NCBI GenBank assembly: GCA_027451165.1
Contig: DAIDJX010000174.1
Location: 1-7,148 of the forward strand
Length of the DNA: 7,148 nucleotides
Direction of reading: 5' to 3'
Origin: Prolixibacteraceae bacterium
GTDB lineage: Bacteria; Bacteroidota; Bacteroidia; Bacteroidales; Prolixibacteraceae
The notes beneath the pieces were generated by a model, which ran no database searches, was not told the DNA's origin, and was given only the letters and a program-made list of their open reading frames with translations. The position numbers and the translations under genes were made by a program. Of this stretch, positions 1-6,428 are shown in pieces (the first letter of the stretch is position 1; each line of letters starts with the position of its first letter).

Positions 1-1055
1 CCGGCTCCGGCAGTTGTATACCGGAAGTAGTGGTAAACAACGATTTTTTCAGGAATTTCACCTTTTATGATCCGGCCACCAGGGCCCCTTTTGAAAAGGA
101 TAATGAGGAGATCATTGAAAAGTTCCGGGAAATCACCAATATCAATGAAAGAAGATATTGCAGGGAAGATGAAAACGCCTCAGATCTGGGGTTTAAGGCC
201 GCTCTTGATGCCATTGAAAGTTCAGGAGTAGATCCTGAAACAATAGATTTTATCATTGCCGGGCATAACTTCGGGGTAATGCAGGCGAATAATTACAGGA
301 TTGATATGATTCCCTGTCTGGCTGCCAGGATCAAGCAAAAACTGGGGATCAAGAATCCGGCCATGTTTGCGCATGATGTGATTGCGGGCTGCCCGGGTTG
401 GGTTCAGGCGTTGATTGTGGCTGATTTGTACATTAAGAGCGGACAATACAAGCGGGGCCTCGTGGTAGGTGCGGATGTCTGCAGCCGCTCCGCTGATCCT
501 TTTGACCGCGATGCCATGATTTTTGCTGACGGAGCCGGCGCTGTTCTGCTTGAAGGCCTGGAAACCGAAGAACAGGTGGGCATCCTGTCCCATGCCATTC
601 AGACAGATGCTGCCGAGGCCGATTATCTACTTTCGGGAGTTTCTCTCAAGCCCGACTTTGGCAAGGATGAGCTTTTCATCCGGATGCAGGGGCATAAGGT
701 GTATGTCTATGCGTTGACCAACGTGCCTAAAGTGGTGAAAAAGAGCTTACAGCAAGCCGGATTGAACCTGACTGATGTGAAAAAAGTACTGATTCACCAG
801 GCCAATGAAAAAATGGATCAGGCGATTTTGGAAAGGGTATTCAAGCTGTACAAAATCAAAGATATTCCTGAAGATGTGATGCCAATGACCATCAGTTTCC
901 TGGGGAATTCCTCTGCGGCGACAGTTCCCACCCTTTATGACCTGGTTGCCAAAGGGAAAATGGAAAACCACCGCTTTGAGCCCGGAGATGTTATCATTTT
1001 CACTTCGGTTGGCGCGGGTATGATCATTAATTCAGTAGTTTACAAACTTCCCTGA
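1..1055 (+). CDS. 3-oxoacyl-ACP synthase III (KASIII/FabH) family protein, 5' end cut by the window
   Basis: This is a thiolase-fold condensing enzyme of the KASIII family, which in FabH joins an acyl-CoA starter to malonyl-ACP. The frame is open to the left edge and reads GSGSCIPEVVVNND, the usual KASIII N-terminal strand. The GTG at 30 is therefore internal and the true start lies outside the window. The catalytic triad is complete: Cys in AGCPGW (codon 390-392), His in HQAN (795-797) and Asn in GNSSAA (906-908). Compared with E. coli FabH, as I recall it, there are extra residues after the N-terminal strand (FYDPATRAPFEKDNEEIIEKF), so the protein should exceed 350 residues against about 317. 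That resembles a longer Bacteroidetes KASIII subfamily. The substrate could be the acetyl-CoA starter of fatty-acid synthesis or a specialised starter unit, and the sequence does not decide. It converges with clpX. Family certain, exact role not. Confidence 0.93.
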   Translation, partial: GSGSCIPEVVVNNDFFRNFTFYDPATRAPFEKDNEEIIEKFREITNINERRYCREDENASDLGFKAALDAIESSGVDPETIDFIIAGHNFGVMQANNYRIDMIPCLAARIKQKLGIKNPAMFAHDVIAGCPGWVQALIVADLYIKSGQYKRGLVVGADVCSRSADPFDRDAMIFADGAGAVLLEGLETEEQVGILSHAIQTDAAEADYLLSGVSLKPDFGKDELFIRMQGHKVYVYALTNVPKVVKKSLQQAGLNLTDVKKVLIHQANEKMDQAILERVFKLYKIKDIPEDVMPMTISFLGNSSAATVPTLYDLVAKGKMENHRFEPGDVIIFTSVGAGMIINSVVYKLP

Positions 1056-1070
1056 TTACAGGAGACCTGA

Positions 1071-2315
1071 TTAACTGGCTTTAAGCCGGTTCGCGGAAAA
1101 GTGCCCCAGTTTTTCTTCAGCATAATCACGGGTGACCGTAATTGGTTTCTTTTCGAGAGAGGGGGAATTGAACATTGCATCGATCATAATGGTTTCACAA
1201 ATAGACCGGAGACCCCTTGCGCCCAGTTTAAACTCGACTGCTTTGTCCACAATGAAGGAAAGAGCTTCTTCTTCAAATTGGAGCGGAATCTGATCCAGGT
1301 CGAATAGTTTAACGTATTGCCTGATGATCGAGTTTTTGGGTTCTGTAAGGATTTTCCGCAGGGTGTCATGGTCGAGGGGATCCAGGTAGGTCAACACCGG
1401 CAACCGCCCGATGATCTCAGGGATCATCCCAAATGCTTTCAAATCCTGGGGAGCAATGTACTGCAACAGGTTATCCCGCTCAATTTTCTCACTTTCCCTG
1501 GCGGCACTGTACCCAATCACCTTGGTATTGAGCCGTTGTGCAATTTTTCGTTCAATACCGTCAAAAGCTCCCCCACAAATAAAGAGGATATTTTTGGTAT
1601 TGACAGGGATCATTTTCTGCTCGGGATGTTTTCGTCCGCCCTGTGGAGGAACATTAACGATGGAACCCTCCAGCAGTTTCAGCAATCCCTGCTGGACACC
1701 TTCTCCCGAAACATCGCGGGTGATGGAAGGATTATCCCCCTTGCGGGCAATTTTATCAATTTCATCAATGAAGACAATACCCTTTTCCGCTGCTTCCACG
1801 TTGTAATCGGCAGCCTGGAGCAGGCGGGTCAGCAAGCTTTCAATATCTTCTCCCACATAGCCGGCTTCCGTCAACACTGTAGCGTCCACAATGGTGAACG
1901 GAACATGCAGCATCCGGGCGATGGTCCTGGCCAGCAGGGTTTTACCCGTACCGGTTTCACCCACCAGGATGATATTTGATTTTTCTATTTCGGTCTCATC
2001 CTCATCGATTCTTTGGGATAGCCGTTTGTAATGGTTGTAAACAGCGACGGAAATGATCTTTTTTGCCTGTTCCTGGCCAATGACATACTGATCCAGAAAG
2101 CTTTTTATCTCTCTGGGCTTCAGTAGCTTGATCCCTCCAAGGTCAAAAGATCCTTCTTTTTTGAGTTCTTCCTGGAGAATGGAATGAGCCTGTTCTGCAC
2201 AACGGTCACAAATATGACCGTCAATACCGGCAATCAGCAGGTTGACATCCCGTTTTTCTCTTCCGCAGAAAGAGCATTTGTCACTTCTACCCCTTGAATT
2301 GGTATTATTTGCCAT
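1071..2315 (-). CDS. clpX: ClpX, ATP-dependent unfoldase subunit of the ClpXP protease
   Basis: A hexameric AAA+ unfoldase that recognises tagged or damaged proteins and threads them into ClpP in the cytoplasm. In order, the 414 residues show: an N-terminal zinc-binding domain with Cys14, Cys17, Cys36 and Cys39; Walker A GETGTGKT (119-126); the pore-1 loop GYVG (152-155); Walker B VFIDEID (181-187); the RKH pore-entry loop (228-230); a ClpP-docking loop reading IGY (267-269) where the E. coli protein has IGF; the arginine finger in GRLP (303-306); and sensor II GARGLR (365-370). The length is normal for the family. The ATG at 2315 lies inside the end of clpP, with an 11-base overlap in another frame, which suggests translational coupling. 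Its stop is 15 bases from the stop of the convergent KASIII-like gene. Identification is secure. Confidence 0.98.
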   Translation of the reverse strand: MANNTNSRGRSDKCSFCGREKRDVNLLIAGIDGHICDRCAEQAHSILQEELKKEGSFDLGGIKLLKPREIKSFLDQYVIGQEQAKKIISVAVYNHYKRLSQRIDEDETEIEKSNIILVGETGTGKTLLARTIARMLHVPFTIVDATVLTEAGYVGEDIESLLTRLLQAADYNVEAAEKGIVFIDEIDKIARKGDNPSITRDVSGEGVQQGLLKLLEGSIVNVPPQGGRKHPEQKMIPVNTKNILFICGGAFDGIERKIAQRLNTKVIGYSAARESEKIERDNLLQYIAPQDLKAFGMIPEIIGRLPVLTYLDPLDHDTLRKILTEPKNSIIRQYVKLFDLDQIPLQFEEEALSFIVDKAVEFKLGARGLRSICETIMIDAMFNSPSLEKKPITVTRDYAEEKLGHFSANRLKAS

Positions 2316-2982
2316 TTCTGACCAGGATTTCGTCGATCATTCCGTAAGCTACTGCCTCTTCGGAGGTCATCCAGTGATCCCGGTCAGCATCAGCCTCAAT
2401 CTGTTCCAGGGTTTTCCCGGTATGATTGGATAAAATCAGGTACAGTTCCTTTTTGATTTTCATGATTTCCCGGGCAGTGATTTCAATGTCTGAAGCTTGT
2501 CCGGAAGCGCCACCCATGGGCTGGTGGATCATTATTCTGGAGTGTTTCAGGGCAGAACGTTTCCCTTTGGCGCCGGCGGTCAGCAAAATGGCGCCCATGG
2601 AAGCGGCCATTCCGGTACAGATGGTTGCCACATTTGCGGTAATGTACTGCATCGTATCGTAAATGCCCAGCCCGGCATAGACTGAACCTCCCGGGGTATT
2701 GAAATATACCTGGATATCTTTGGAAGGATCGGTTGATTCGAGAAACAGCAGTTGTGCCTGAATGATGTTGGCAACCGTATCATCAATGGGGACACCCAAA
2801 AAAATGATCCTGTCCATCATCAGCCTGGAAAATACGTCCATGGAAGCTACATTCAGCTGTCTTTCCTCAATGATGGTGGGAGAAATGTAATAATCATGCA
2901 GAGAGGTATAACGGTGCATGGTCATACTGCTGATACCGGCATGGCGCAGCGAGTATTGCTTGAATTCGTCGCTCATATTCAT
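2305..2982 (-). CDS. clpP: ClpP, serine protease subunit of the Clp protease
   Basis: The proteolytic subunit, forming a double-heptamer barrel that degrades polypeptides delivered by ClpX. The 225 residues carry the complete catalytic triad: Ser128 in GMAASMGA, His153 in MIHQPMGG and Asp202 in DRDHW. The spacing between them (25 and 49 residues) is the same as in E. coli ClpP. The oxyanion-side NTPGGS segment is at 105-110. The N-terminal 30-40 residues before [10 protein letters not shown] probably include a short, cleaved propeptide. The start at 2982 is supported by an AGGAGG Shine-Dalgarno 7 bases upstream; Met3 at 2976 is a less likely alternative. It lies 18 bases after tig and overlaps clpX by 11 bases, so the three genes very probably form one transcript. 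Identification is secure. Confidence 0.98.
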   Translation of the reverse strand: MNMSDEFKQYSLRHAGISSMTMHRYTSLHDYYISPTIIEERQLNVASMDVFSRLMMDRIIFLGVPIDDTVANIIQAQLLFLESTDPSKDIQVYFNTPGGSVYAGLGIYDTMQYITANVATICTGMAASMGAILLTAGAKGKRSALKHSRIMIHQPMGGASGQASDIEITAREIMKIKKELYLILSNHTGKTLEQIEADADRDHWMTSEEAVAYGMIDEILVRNGK

Positions 2983-2989
2983 GATAAAA

Positions 2990-2995
2990 CCTCCT
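2990..2995 (-). promoter_or_regulatory. Strong Shine-Dalgarno sequence of clpP
   Basis: On the minus strand AGGAGG lies 7 bases before the clpP ATG, in the 18-base tig-clpP gap. It is a near-ideal ribosome binding site. The starts of tig, lptB, tatC and recQ have only A/T-rich leaders without such a motif, as is usual in Bacteroidota, so this site stands out and also fixes the clpP start. Confidence 0.75.
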
Positions 2996-3000
2996 ATTGG

Positions 3001-4368
3001 TTAAAGTTCTTCGTTCGTTTCCACCATTGCCCGGAATTCATCGGAAGAGACCTCTTTTTCCACCACCGGCGCCTTTTCCCTGACGGTAGAAATGACTTTA
3101 TCGTCAAAGATCCTGCGGACGATGCGTTCCCTGTCCTCTTCTTTTTCCAGAATTTTCTTCACAAAAACGTCAAGATGTTCTTCCTGTACCTGGTAAATGC
3201 CATATTGCTGATATTGTGAAATGGCAATCTGACGGGCAAAGGAGGAAATTTCATCTTCTGTGACAGTCAGTTCATGGTCACGGATAATGGAGTTTTTGAT
3301 CAATTGCCAGCGAAGATCCCTGGTGAAGTTGGGAAAGTCCTGTTCAATCTGGTCATCGGTCATTTCTTTGTTTACTTCCCTGAGCCATCTTTTCAGAAAT
3401 GGCTCCGGCAAATCAATGGCGATGTTATTGATGAGGGATTCCCGTGTGTCAACAGCAAATTTCTGGTTGGAAGAATGGGCAAGATTCAGCGTAATTTCCT
3501 CAGCGATTTTTTCCTTAAACTGCTCCAGTGTGGAAATTCCGGATTCAGCGCCATAAACTTTCAGGAACAATTCCTCATTCAGTTCTGCTTTGGTAAAATC
3601 CAGAATACTGGCGATGGTGAAGCTGAAAGTACTGTTGAGTGTATCGGCTTCCTCATGGCTGATGTTCAGCATATGCCCTACCTCATGGCGATCACCAAGG
3701 GCAGTCACCGGGTCAAAGCGGAGGGTATCCCCCGCCTTCTTACTCAAAAATTCTGCCTTGACTGCTTCATCTTTTAAAAGATCCACGGCGATCAGAACGC
3801 CCTTGGGGGCGATGCCGTTTTCCACCGGGTTTCCTTCTTCATCGAGCTGAACAAAGTCACCCCTGACACTGCTTTTTTCAGAAACAAGGTCGGTTTCCAC
3901 ATTGGTGCCATACCTCGTTCTGATGGATTCGATGCTTTCTTCCAGCATTTGTTGATCTACCCGGATCCTGTAATAATCAAAGGCATGCCCATTTTCCAGG
4001 TCAATTTTTACTTCCGGAGAAATGGCGATATCAAAAGCAAATGAAAACTCTTTGTCGTTGTCCCAGTCAATTTTCAGTTCTTCCTGCTGGTGGGGAAGGG
4101 GATCACCCAGGATGGATATTTTCTCCTCCTGCATGTAATTGTTCAGGCTGTTGGATAACAGGTTATTTACTTCTTCGAGAAGTACGGGTTTGGCAAACCT
4201 TTTCTCAATAAGGGATGCCGGTACTTTACCCGGCCTGAAACCCGGCAGGGAGGCTTTCATGCGGTATTCACGCAGTTTATCAGCCACATTTTTTTCATAA
4301 TCCTTCTGTTCGATCACAACGTTGATCAAGGCTGAACCGTTGGCCTGATCTTCTCTGGTAATTTTCAT
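3001..4368 (-). CDS. tig: Trigger factor, ribosome-associated chaperone
   Basis: Trigger factor binds at the ribosomal exit tunnel and shields nascent chains. I place the start at the ATG at 4368 (MKITREDQANGSAL), giving 455 residues. The frame stays open upstream to 4476, but that stretch runs into tRNA-Leu and does not look like trigger factor. The N-terminal ribosome-binding domain has the signature GFRPGK at 43-48, within LPGFRPGKVP. A middle segment at about 155-255 occupies the FKBP-type PPIase position but lacks recognisable PPIase active-site motifs, so isomerase activity is doubtful. About 260-435 is the alpha-helical chaperone arm domain, followed by an acidic tail. It is first in the tig-clpP-clpX cassette, a common bacterial arrangement linking folding and degradation. 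I saw no convincing promoter in the 69 bases between the tRNA and tig, so read-through from upstream is possible. Confidence 0.96.
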   Translation of the reverse strand: MKITREDQANGSALINVVIEQKDYEKNVADKLREYRMKASLPGFRPGKVPASLIEKRFAKPVLLEEVNNLLSNSLNNYMQEEKISILGDPLPHQQEELKIDWDNDKEFSFAFDIAISPEVKIDLENGHAFDYYRIRVDQQMLEESIESIRTRYGTNVETDLVSEKSSVRGDFVQLDEEGNPVENGIAPKGVLIAVDLLKDEAVKAEFLSKKAGDTLRFDPVTALGDRHEVGHMLNISHEEADTLNSTFSFTIASILDFTKAELNEELFLKVYGAESGISTLEQFKEKIAEEITLNLAHSSNQKFAVDTRESLINNIAIDLPEPFLKRWLREVNKEMTDDQIEQDFPNFTRDLRWQLIKNSIIRDHELTVTEDEISSFARQIAISQYQQYGIYQVQEEHLDVFVKKILEKEEDRERIVRRIFDDKVISTVREKAPVVEKEVSSDEFRAMVETNEEL

Positions 4369-4437
4369 TTTGCAACAATAAAATATAATGTAATACTCAT
4401 TTGCCGGGTTATAAAGGGAGTATCCGGCTGAAAACCG

Positions 4438-4519
4438 TGCGGACGAAGGGACTCGAACCCCCACGCCGTAAGGCACCAGATCCTAAGTCTGGCACGTCTA
4501 CCAATTTCGCCACGTCCGC
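4438..4519 (-). tRNA. tRNA-Leu (anticodon UAG)
   Basis: An 82-nucleotide class II tRNA read on the minus strand. The acceptor arms GCGGACG and CGTCCGC pair perfectly and are followed by discriminator A. The D-arm contains AAATTGGTAGA. The anticodon stem CCAGA/TCTGG encloses loop CTTAGGA, with anticodon TAG at 4485-4483, which reads CUA and related CUN leucine codons. A long variable arm (TGCCTTACGGCGT) and a T-loop GGTTCGAGTCC follow. The 3' CCA is not encoded (the next bases are CGG) and must be added by nucleotidyltransferase. It lies between lptB and tig in the same orientation. Confidence 0.97.
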
Positions 4520-4530
4520 AAAACGAGGCG

Positions 4531-4538
4531 CAAAAATA
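4531..4538 (-). promoter_or_regulatory. Possible -7 promoter element for tRNA-Leu
   Basis: On the minus strand TATTTTTG fits the Bacteroidetes -7 consensus TAnnTTTG and ends 11 bases before the tRNA 5' end, a plausible distance for a short leader. No TTG is present at the expected -33 distance (19-21 bases further upstream). The region is A/T-rich, so a chance match is possible. If real, the tRNA, and perhaps tig-clpP-clpX behind it, starts here independently of lptB. Confidence 0.4.
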
Positions 4539-4595
4539 GTAAAAATTTTCGTAAAGGGATGATTCAGGGAGAGTAAATGCCAAAAAATCGGGTGT

Positions 4596-5318
4596 TTACC
4601 TCAACTCAAAGTTCTGGCCGAGATATACTTTCCGGACTACTTCGTCATTGGCCAGATCATGGGCAGTTCCGGATTTCAGAATAGAGCCCTCAAAAAGCAG
4701 ATAAGAGCGGTCGGTGATGGACAGGGTTTCGTGAACGTTGTGGTCAGTAATCAGTACGCCAATGTTTTTCTCCTTAAGTTTGGAAACAATGGTCTGAATA
4801 TCTTCGACGGCAATGGGATCCACGCCGGCAAAAGGTTCGTCCAGCAGAATAAAGCGGGGATCAATGGCCAGTGCACGGGCGATTTCTGTCCGGCGACGCT
4901 CTCCCCCTGATAACTGGTACCCTTTGCTCTTCCTGATGTATTGCAATCCGAATTCTGACAACAGCGATTCCAGTTTTTCCTGCTGATACGCTTTTGTGTA
5001 GCTGGTCATTTCCAAAACAGCGCGCAAATTGTCTTCCACGCTCAACTTTCTGAACACAGAGGCTTCCTGGGCCAGGTAACCGATGCCCATCTGGGCCCGT
5101 TTATAGACCGGTAGGGTAGTAATTTCAGCATCATCCAGGAAAATCTTCCCGGAGAATGGCTGTATCAGCCCGACAATCATATAGAATGAAGTGGTCTTTC
5201 CCGCGCCGTTGGGGCCCAGTAAACCTACGATTTCACCCTGGTTCACTTCGAAACTGACCCCGTTGACCACGGTCCTTTTCTTATATTTTTTGACAATATT
5301 TTCTGCCCGTAAAATCAT
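4596..5318 (-). CDS. lptB: LptB, ATPase of the lipopolysaccharide export ABC transporter
   Basis: The cytoplasmic nucleotide-binding subunit of the LptB2FGC machine, which extracts lipopolysaccharide from the inner membrane and drives it across the periplasm to the outer membrane. At 240 residues it has the family length and all ABC motifs: Walker A GPNGAGKT (35-42), Q-loop Gln84 in YLAQEASVF, signature LSGGE (136-140), Walker B FILLDEP (156-162) with catalytic Glu161, and switch His193 in [17 protein letters not shown] and the C-terminal VYLGQNFEL are characteristic of LptB rather than of amino-acid importers such as LivF. The start has no Shine-Dalgarno; 19 bases upstream a perfect palindrome ends. 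tatC lies 57 bases upstream on the same strand and may share its transcript. The partner genes lptF, lptG and lptC are not in the window. Confidence 0.95.
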   Translation of the reverse strand: MILRAENIVKKYKKRTVVNGVSFEVNQGEIVGLLGPNGAGKTTSFYMIVGLIQPFSGKIFLDDAEITTLPVYKRAQMGIGYLAQEASVFRKLSVEDNLRAVLEMTSYTKAYQQEKLESLLSEFGLQYIRKSKGYQLSGGERRRTEIARALAIDPRFILLDEPFAGVDPIAVEDIQTIVSKLKEKNIGVLITDHNVHETLSITDRSYLLFEGSILKSGTAHDLANDEVVRKVYLGQNFELR

Positions 5319-5337
5319 CTTAATATATTTTTCTGTT

Positions 5338-5370
5338 GAGACGCACTATAGTGCGTCTCTAGTGCGTCTC
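5338..5370. repeat. Perfect 22-base palindrome plus a tandem third copy of its 11-base arm
   Basis: On the + strand the 11-base unit GAGACGCACTA (5338-5348) is followed at once by its exact reverse complement TAGTGCGTCTC (5349-5359), then by a second exact copy of that complement (5360-5370). It fills most of the 57 bases between tatC and lptB. As RNA from the minus strand it can form a 9-bp hairpin with a 4-base loop, or an alternative pairing with the other copy. No T-run follows on the lptB side, so it is not a typical terminator. From memory, similar GAGACG...CGTCTC hairpins are scattered as short repeats through Bacteroidetes genomes. Confidence 0.9.
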
Positions 5371-5375
5371 TATAA

Positions 5376-6248
5376 TCAGGAATTCATTCTTTCCTTTTTT
5401 TCATTTATCCTGATGGCCCTGGCGGATATAAAAATGCTGAATTCATACAGTATTACCAATGGAATTGCCACCACAAACTGACTGAAAACATCCGGAGGCG
5501 TAATTATGGCAGATAACAAAAACAGCAAAACGATGGCATGTTTCCGGTACCTTTTCATAAATTCAGGAGTAAGTAATCCTACCCGGCTCAGGGAATAGGT
5601 GATGACAGGCAGAAGGAAAACCACGCCTGAAGACAACACGATACTGACCACCATACTAATATAAGATGAAATGGTGATCTGGTTAGCCACTGTTTCACTG
5701 ATGGAATAATTGGCGAAAAAATTGATGGAGAGCGGAATGATCAGAAAATAACCGAACAGGACGCCAAGCAGGAACAGGATGGTGGTATAAAATACCGCTC
5801 CGGTGGCAACCCTTTTTTCATTTTCATACAAAGCCGGCTTTATAAACCTCCAGAATTCCCAGAAAATAATGGGCGAAGCTCCGATTATCCCGGCAACAAT
5901 GGCCGTCCACATCGACATGGAAAACTGACCGGCAACGGTGATGTTGATGATTTCCAGCCCTTTTTGTTCGGTTCCTGCTCCTGAAGTTCCGAAAAACTCC
6001 CCTATTTTGGCAAACATCCGGTTGGTCCAGAAATCAGGTGATTTGGGCTTGAAAATAATCTGCTCGAAAATAAACTTTTGTTCTATAAAAGCCACTACGG
6101 CCAGCACCAGTACCGCAACAAACGAACGGATAATGTGCCACCTCAATTCTTCCAGATGGTCAAAAAACGACATCTCCCCGACTTTATCCTTATCCCGTTT
6201 TTCCCGTTTTTCAGCCTTTCTCTTCTCTTTATCAGTCAATTCGGTCAT
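5376..6248 (-). CDS. tatC: TatC, core subunit of the twin-arginine protein translocase
   Basis: An integral inner-membrane protein that recognises twin-arginine signal peptides and builds the Tat channel for folded proteins. The 290 residues show six hydrophobic segments at about 38-55, 110-131, 149-175, 197-218, 236-252 and 256-275. Family motifs are SFFDHLEELR (27-36), FIKPALYENEKR (135-146) and LYEFSIF near 268-273. The periplasmic loop after the first segment is long (about 56-109). The first 25 residues are a lysine-, arginine- and glutamate-rich cytoplasmic extension with repeated EKR units. Met26 directly precedes the canonical TatC start, so it is an alternative start site. tatA and tatB are not visible here. 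A good promoter match lies upstream; lptB follows after 57 bases. Confidence 0.96.
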   Translation of the reverse strand: MTELTDKEKRKAEKREKRDKDKVGEMSFFDHLEELRWHIIRSFVAVLVLAVVAFIEQKFIFEQIIFKPKSPDFWTNRMFAKIGEFFGTSGAGTEQKGLEIINITVAGQFSMSMWTAIVAGIIGASPIIFWEFWRFIKPALYENEKRVATGAVFYTTILFLLGVLFGYFLIIPLSINFFANYSISETVANQITISSYISMVVSIVLSSGVVFLLPVITYSLSRVGLLTPEFMKRYRKHAIVLLFLLSAIITPPDVFSQFVVAIPLVILYEFSIFISARAIRINEKKERMNS

Positions 6249-6280
6249 TTAGATGGGCTCTTTCTATTTATATTATCCTG

Positions 6281-6312
6281 CAAATATAGCGACTTCCCCT
6301 AAATAGCCTCAA
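6281..6312 (-). promoter_or_regulatory. Bacteroidetes-type promoter for tatC
   Basis: On the minus strand TTTTG supplies a -33 TTG (6312-6310). It is followed after 21 bases by TATATTTG (6288-6281), a perfect TAnnTTTG -7 box. The spacing agrees with the known 19-21 bases. Transcription would begin near 6275, giving a leader of roughly 25-30 bases before the tatC ATG at 6248 and probably serving tatC and lptB. Both boxes and their spacing are seen; activity is inferred. Confidence 0.65.
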
Positions 6313-6341
6313 AATCAAAAATCTTAATTATTTGTAAAATA

Positions 6342-6373
6342 TTGTTCATTTTTTTGTGCTTTTATGAACTTTG
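6342..6373 (+). promoter_or_regulatory. Weak candidate promoter for recQ
   Basis: A TTG at 6342-6344 lies 21 bases before GAACTTTG (6366-6373), which matches TAnnTTTG except for its first base. A start near 6379 would leave a leader of about 50 bases before the recQ ATG. It is the best + strand match I found in the divergent region but is imperfect. Confidence 0.22.
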
Positions 6374-6428
6374 AGTAATTTAGGTAACTTGTATCAGGCG
6401 CTAATTGGATCCTGAAAATATTCAGACA

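Noticed and set aside
30..1055. GTG at 30 as the start of the KASIII-like gene
   Set aside because: The same frame is open to the left edge and encodes the conserved KASIII N-terminal strand (GSGSCIPEVVV), so the gene is cut by the window rather than starting here.
1317..1979. 220-codon open frame antisense to clpX
   Set aside because: It lies fully within a strongly conserved gene and its translation shows no recognisable family or sensible composition; a shadow frame.
2752..3219. 155-codon + strand open frame across clpP and the end of tig
   Set aside because: It spans two conserved minus-strand genes and resembles no known protein; a shadow frame.
3274..3777. 167-codon + strand open frame within tig
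   Set aside because: Antisense to a conserved gene, with no own ribosome binding site or recognisable motif.
4373..4387. TATATTTT and TATTGTTG as -7 boxes for tig
   Set aside because: Each departs from TAnnTTTG by one base, neither has a TTG at the right distance, and the second is only 4 bases from the ATG.
4403..4428. Possible hairpin (GCCGG...CCGGC) between tRNA-Leu and tig
   Set aside because: Only 5 paired bases around a large loop and no T-run; too weak to call a terminator or regulatory structure.
4369..4476. Upstream extension of the tig reading frame (36 residues)
   Set aside because: It lies partly inside tRNA-Leu and has no similarity to trigger factor; the family N-terminus begins at the ATG at 4368.
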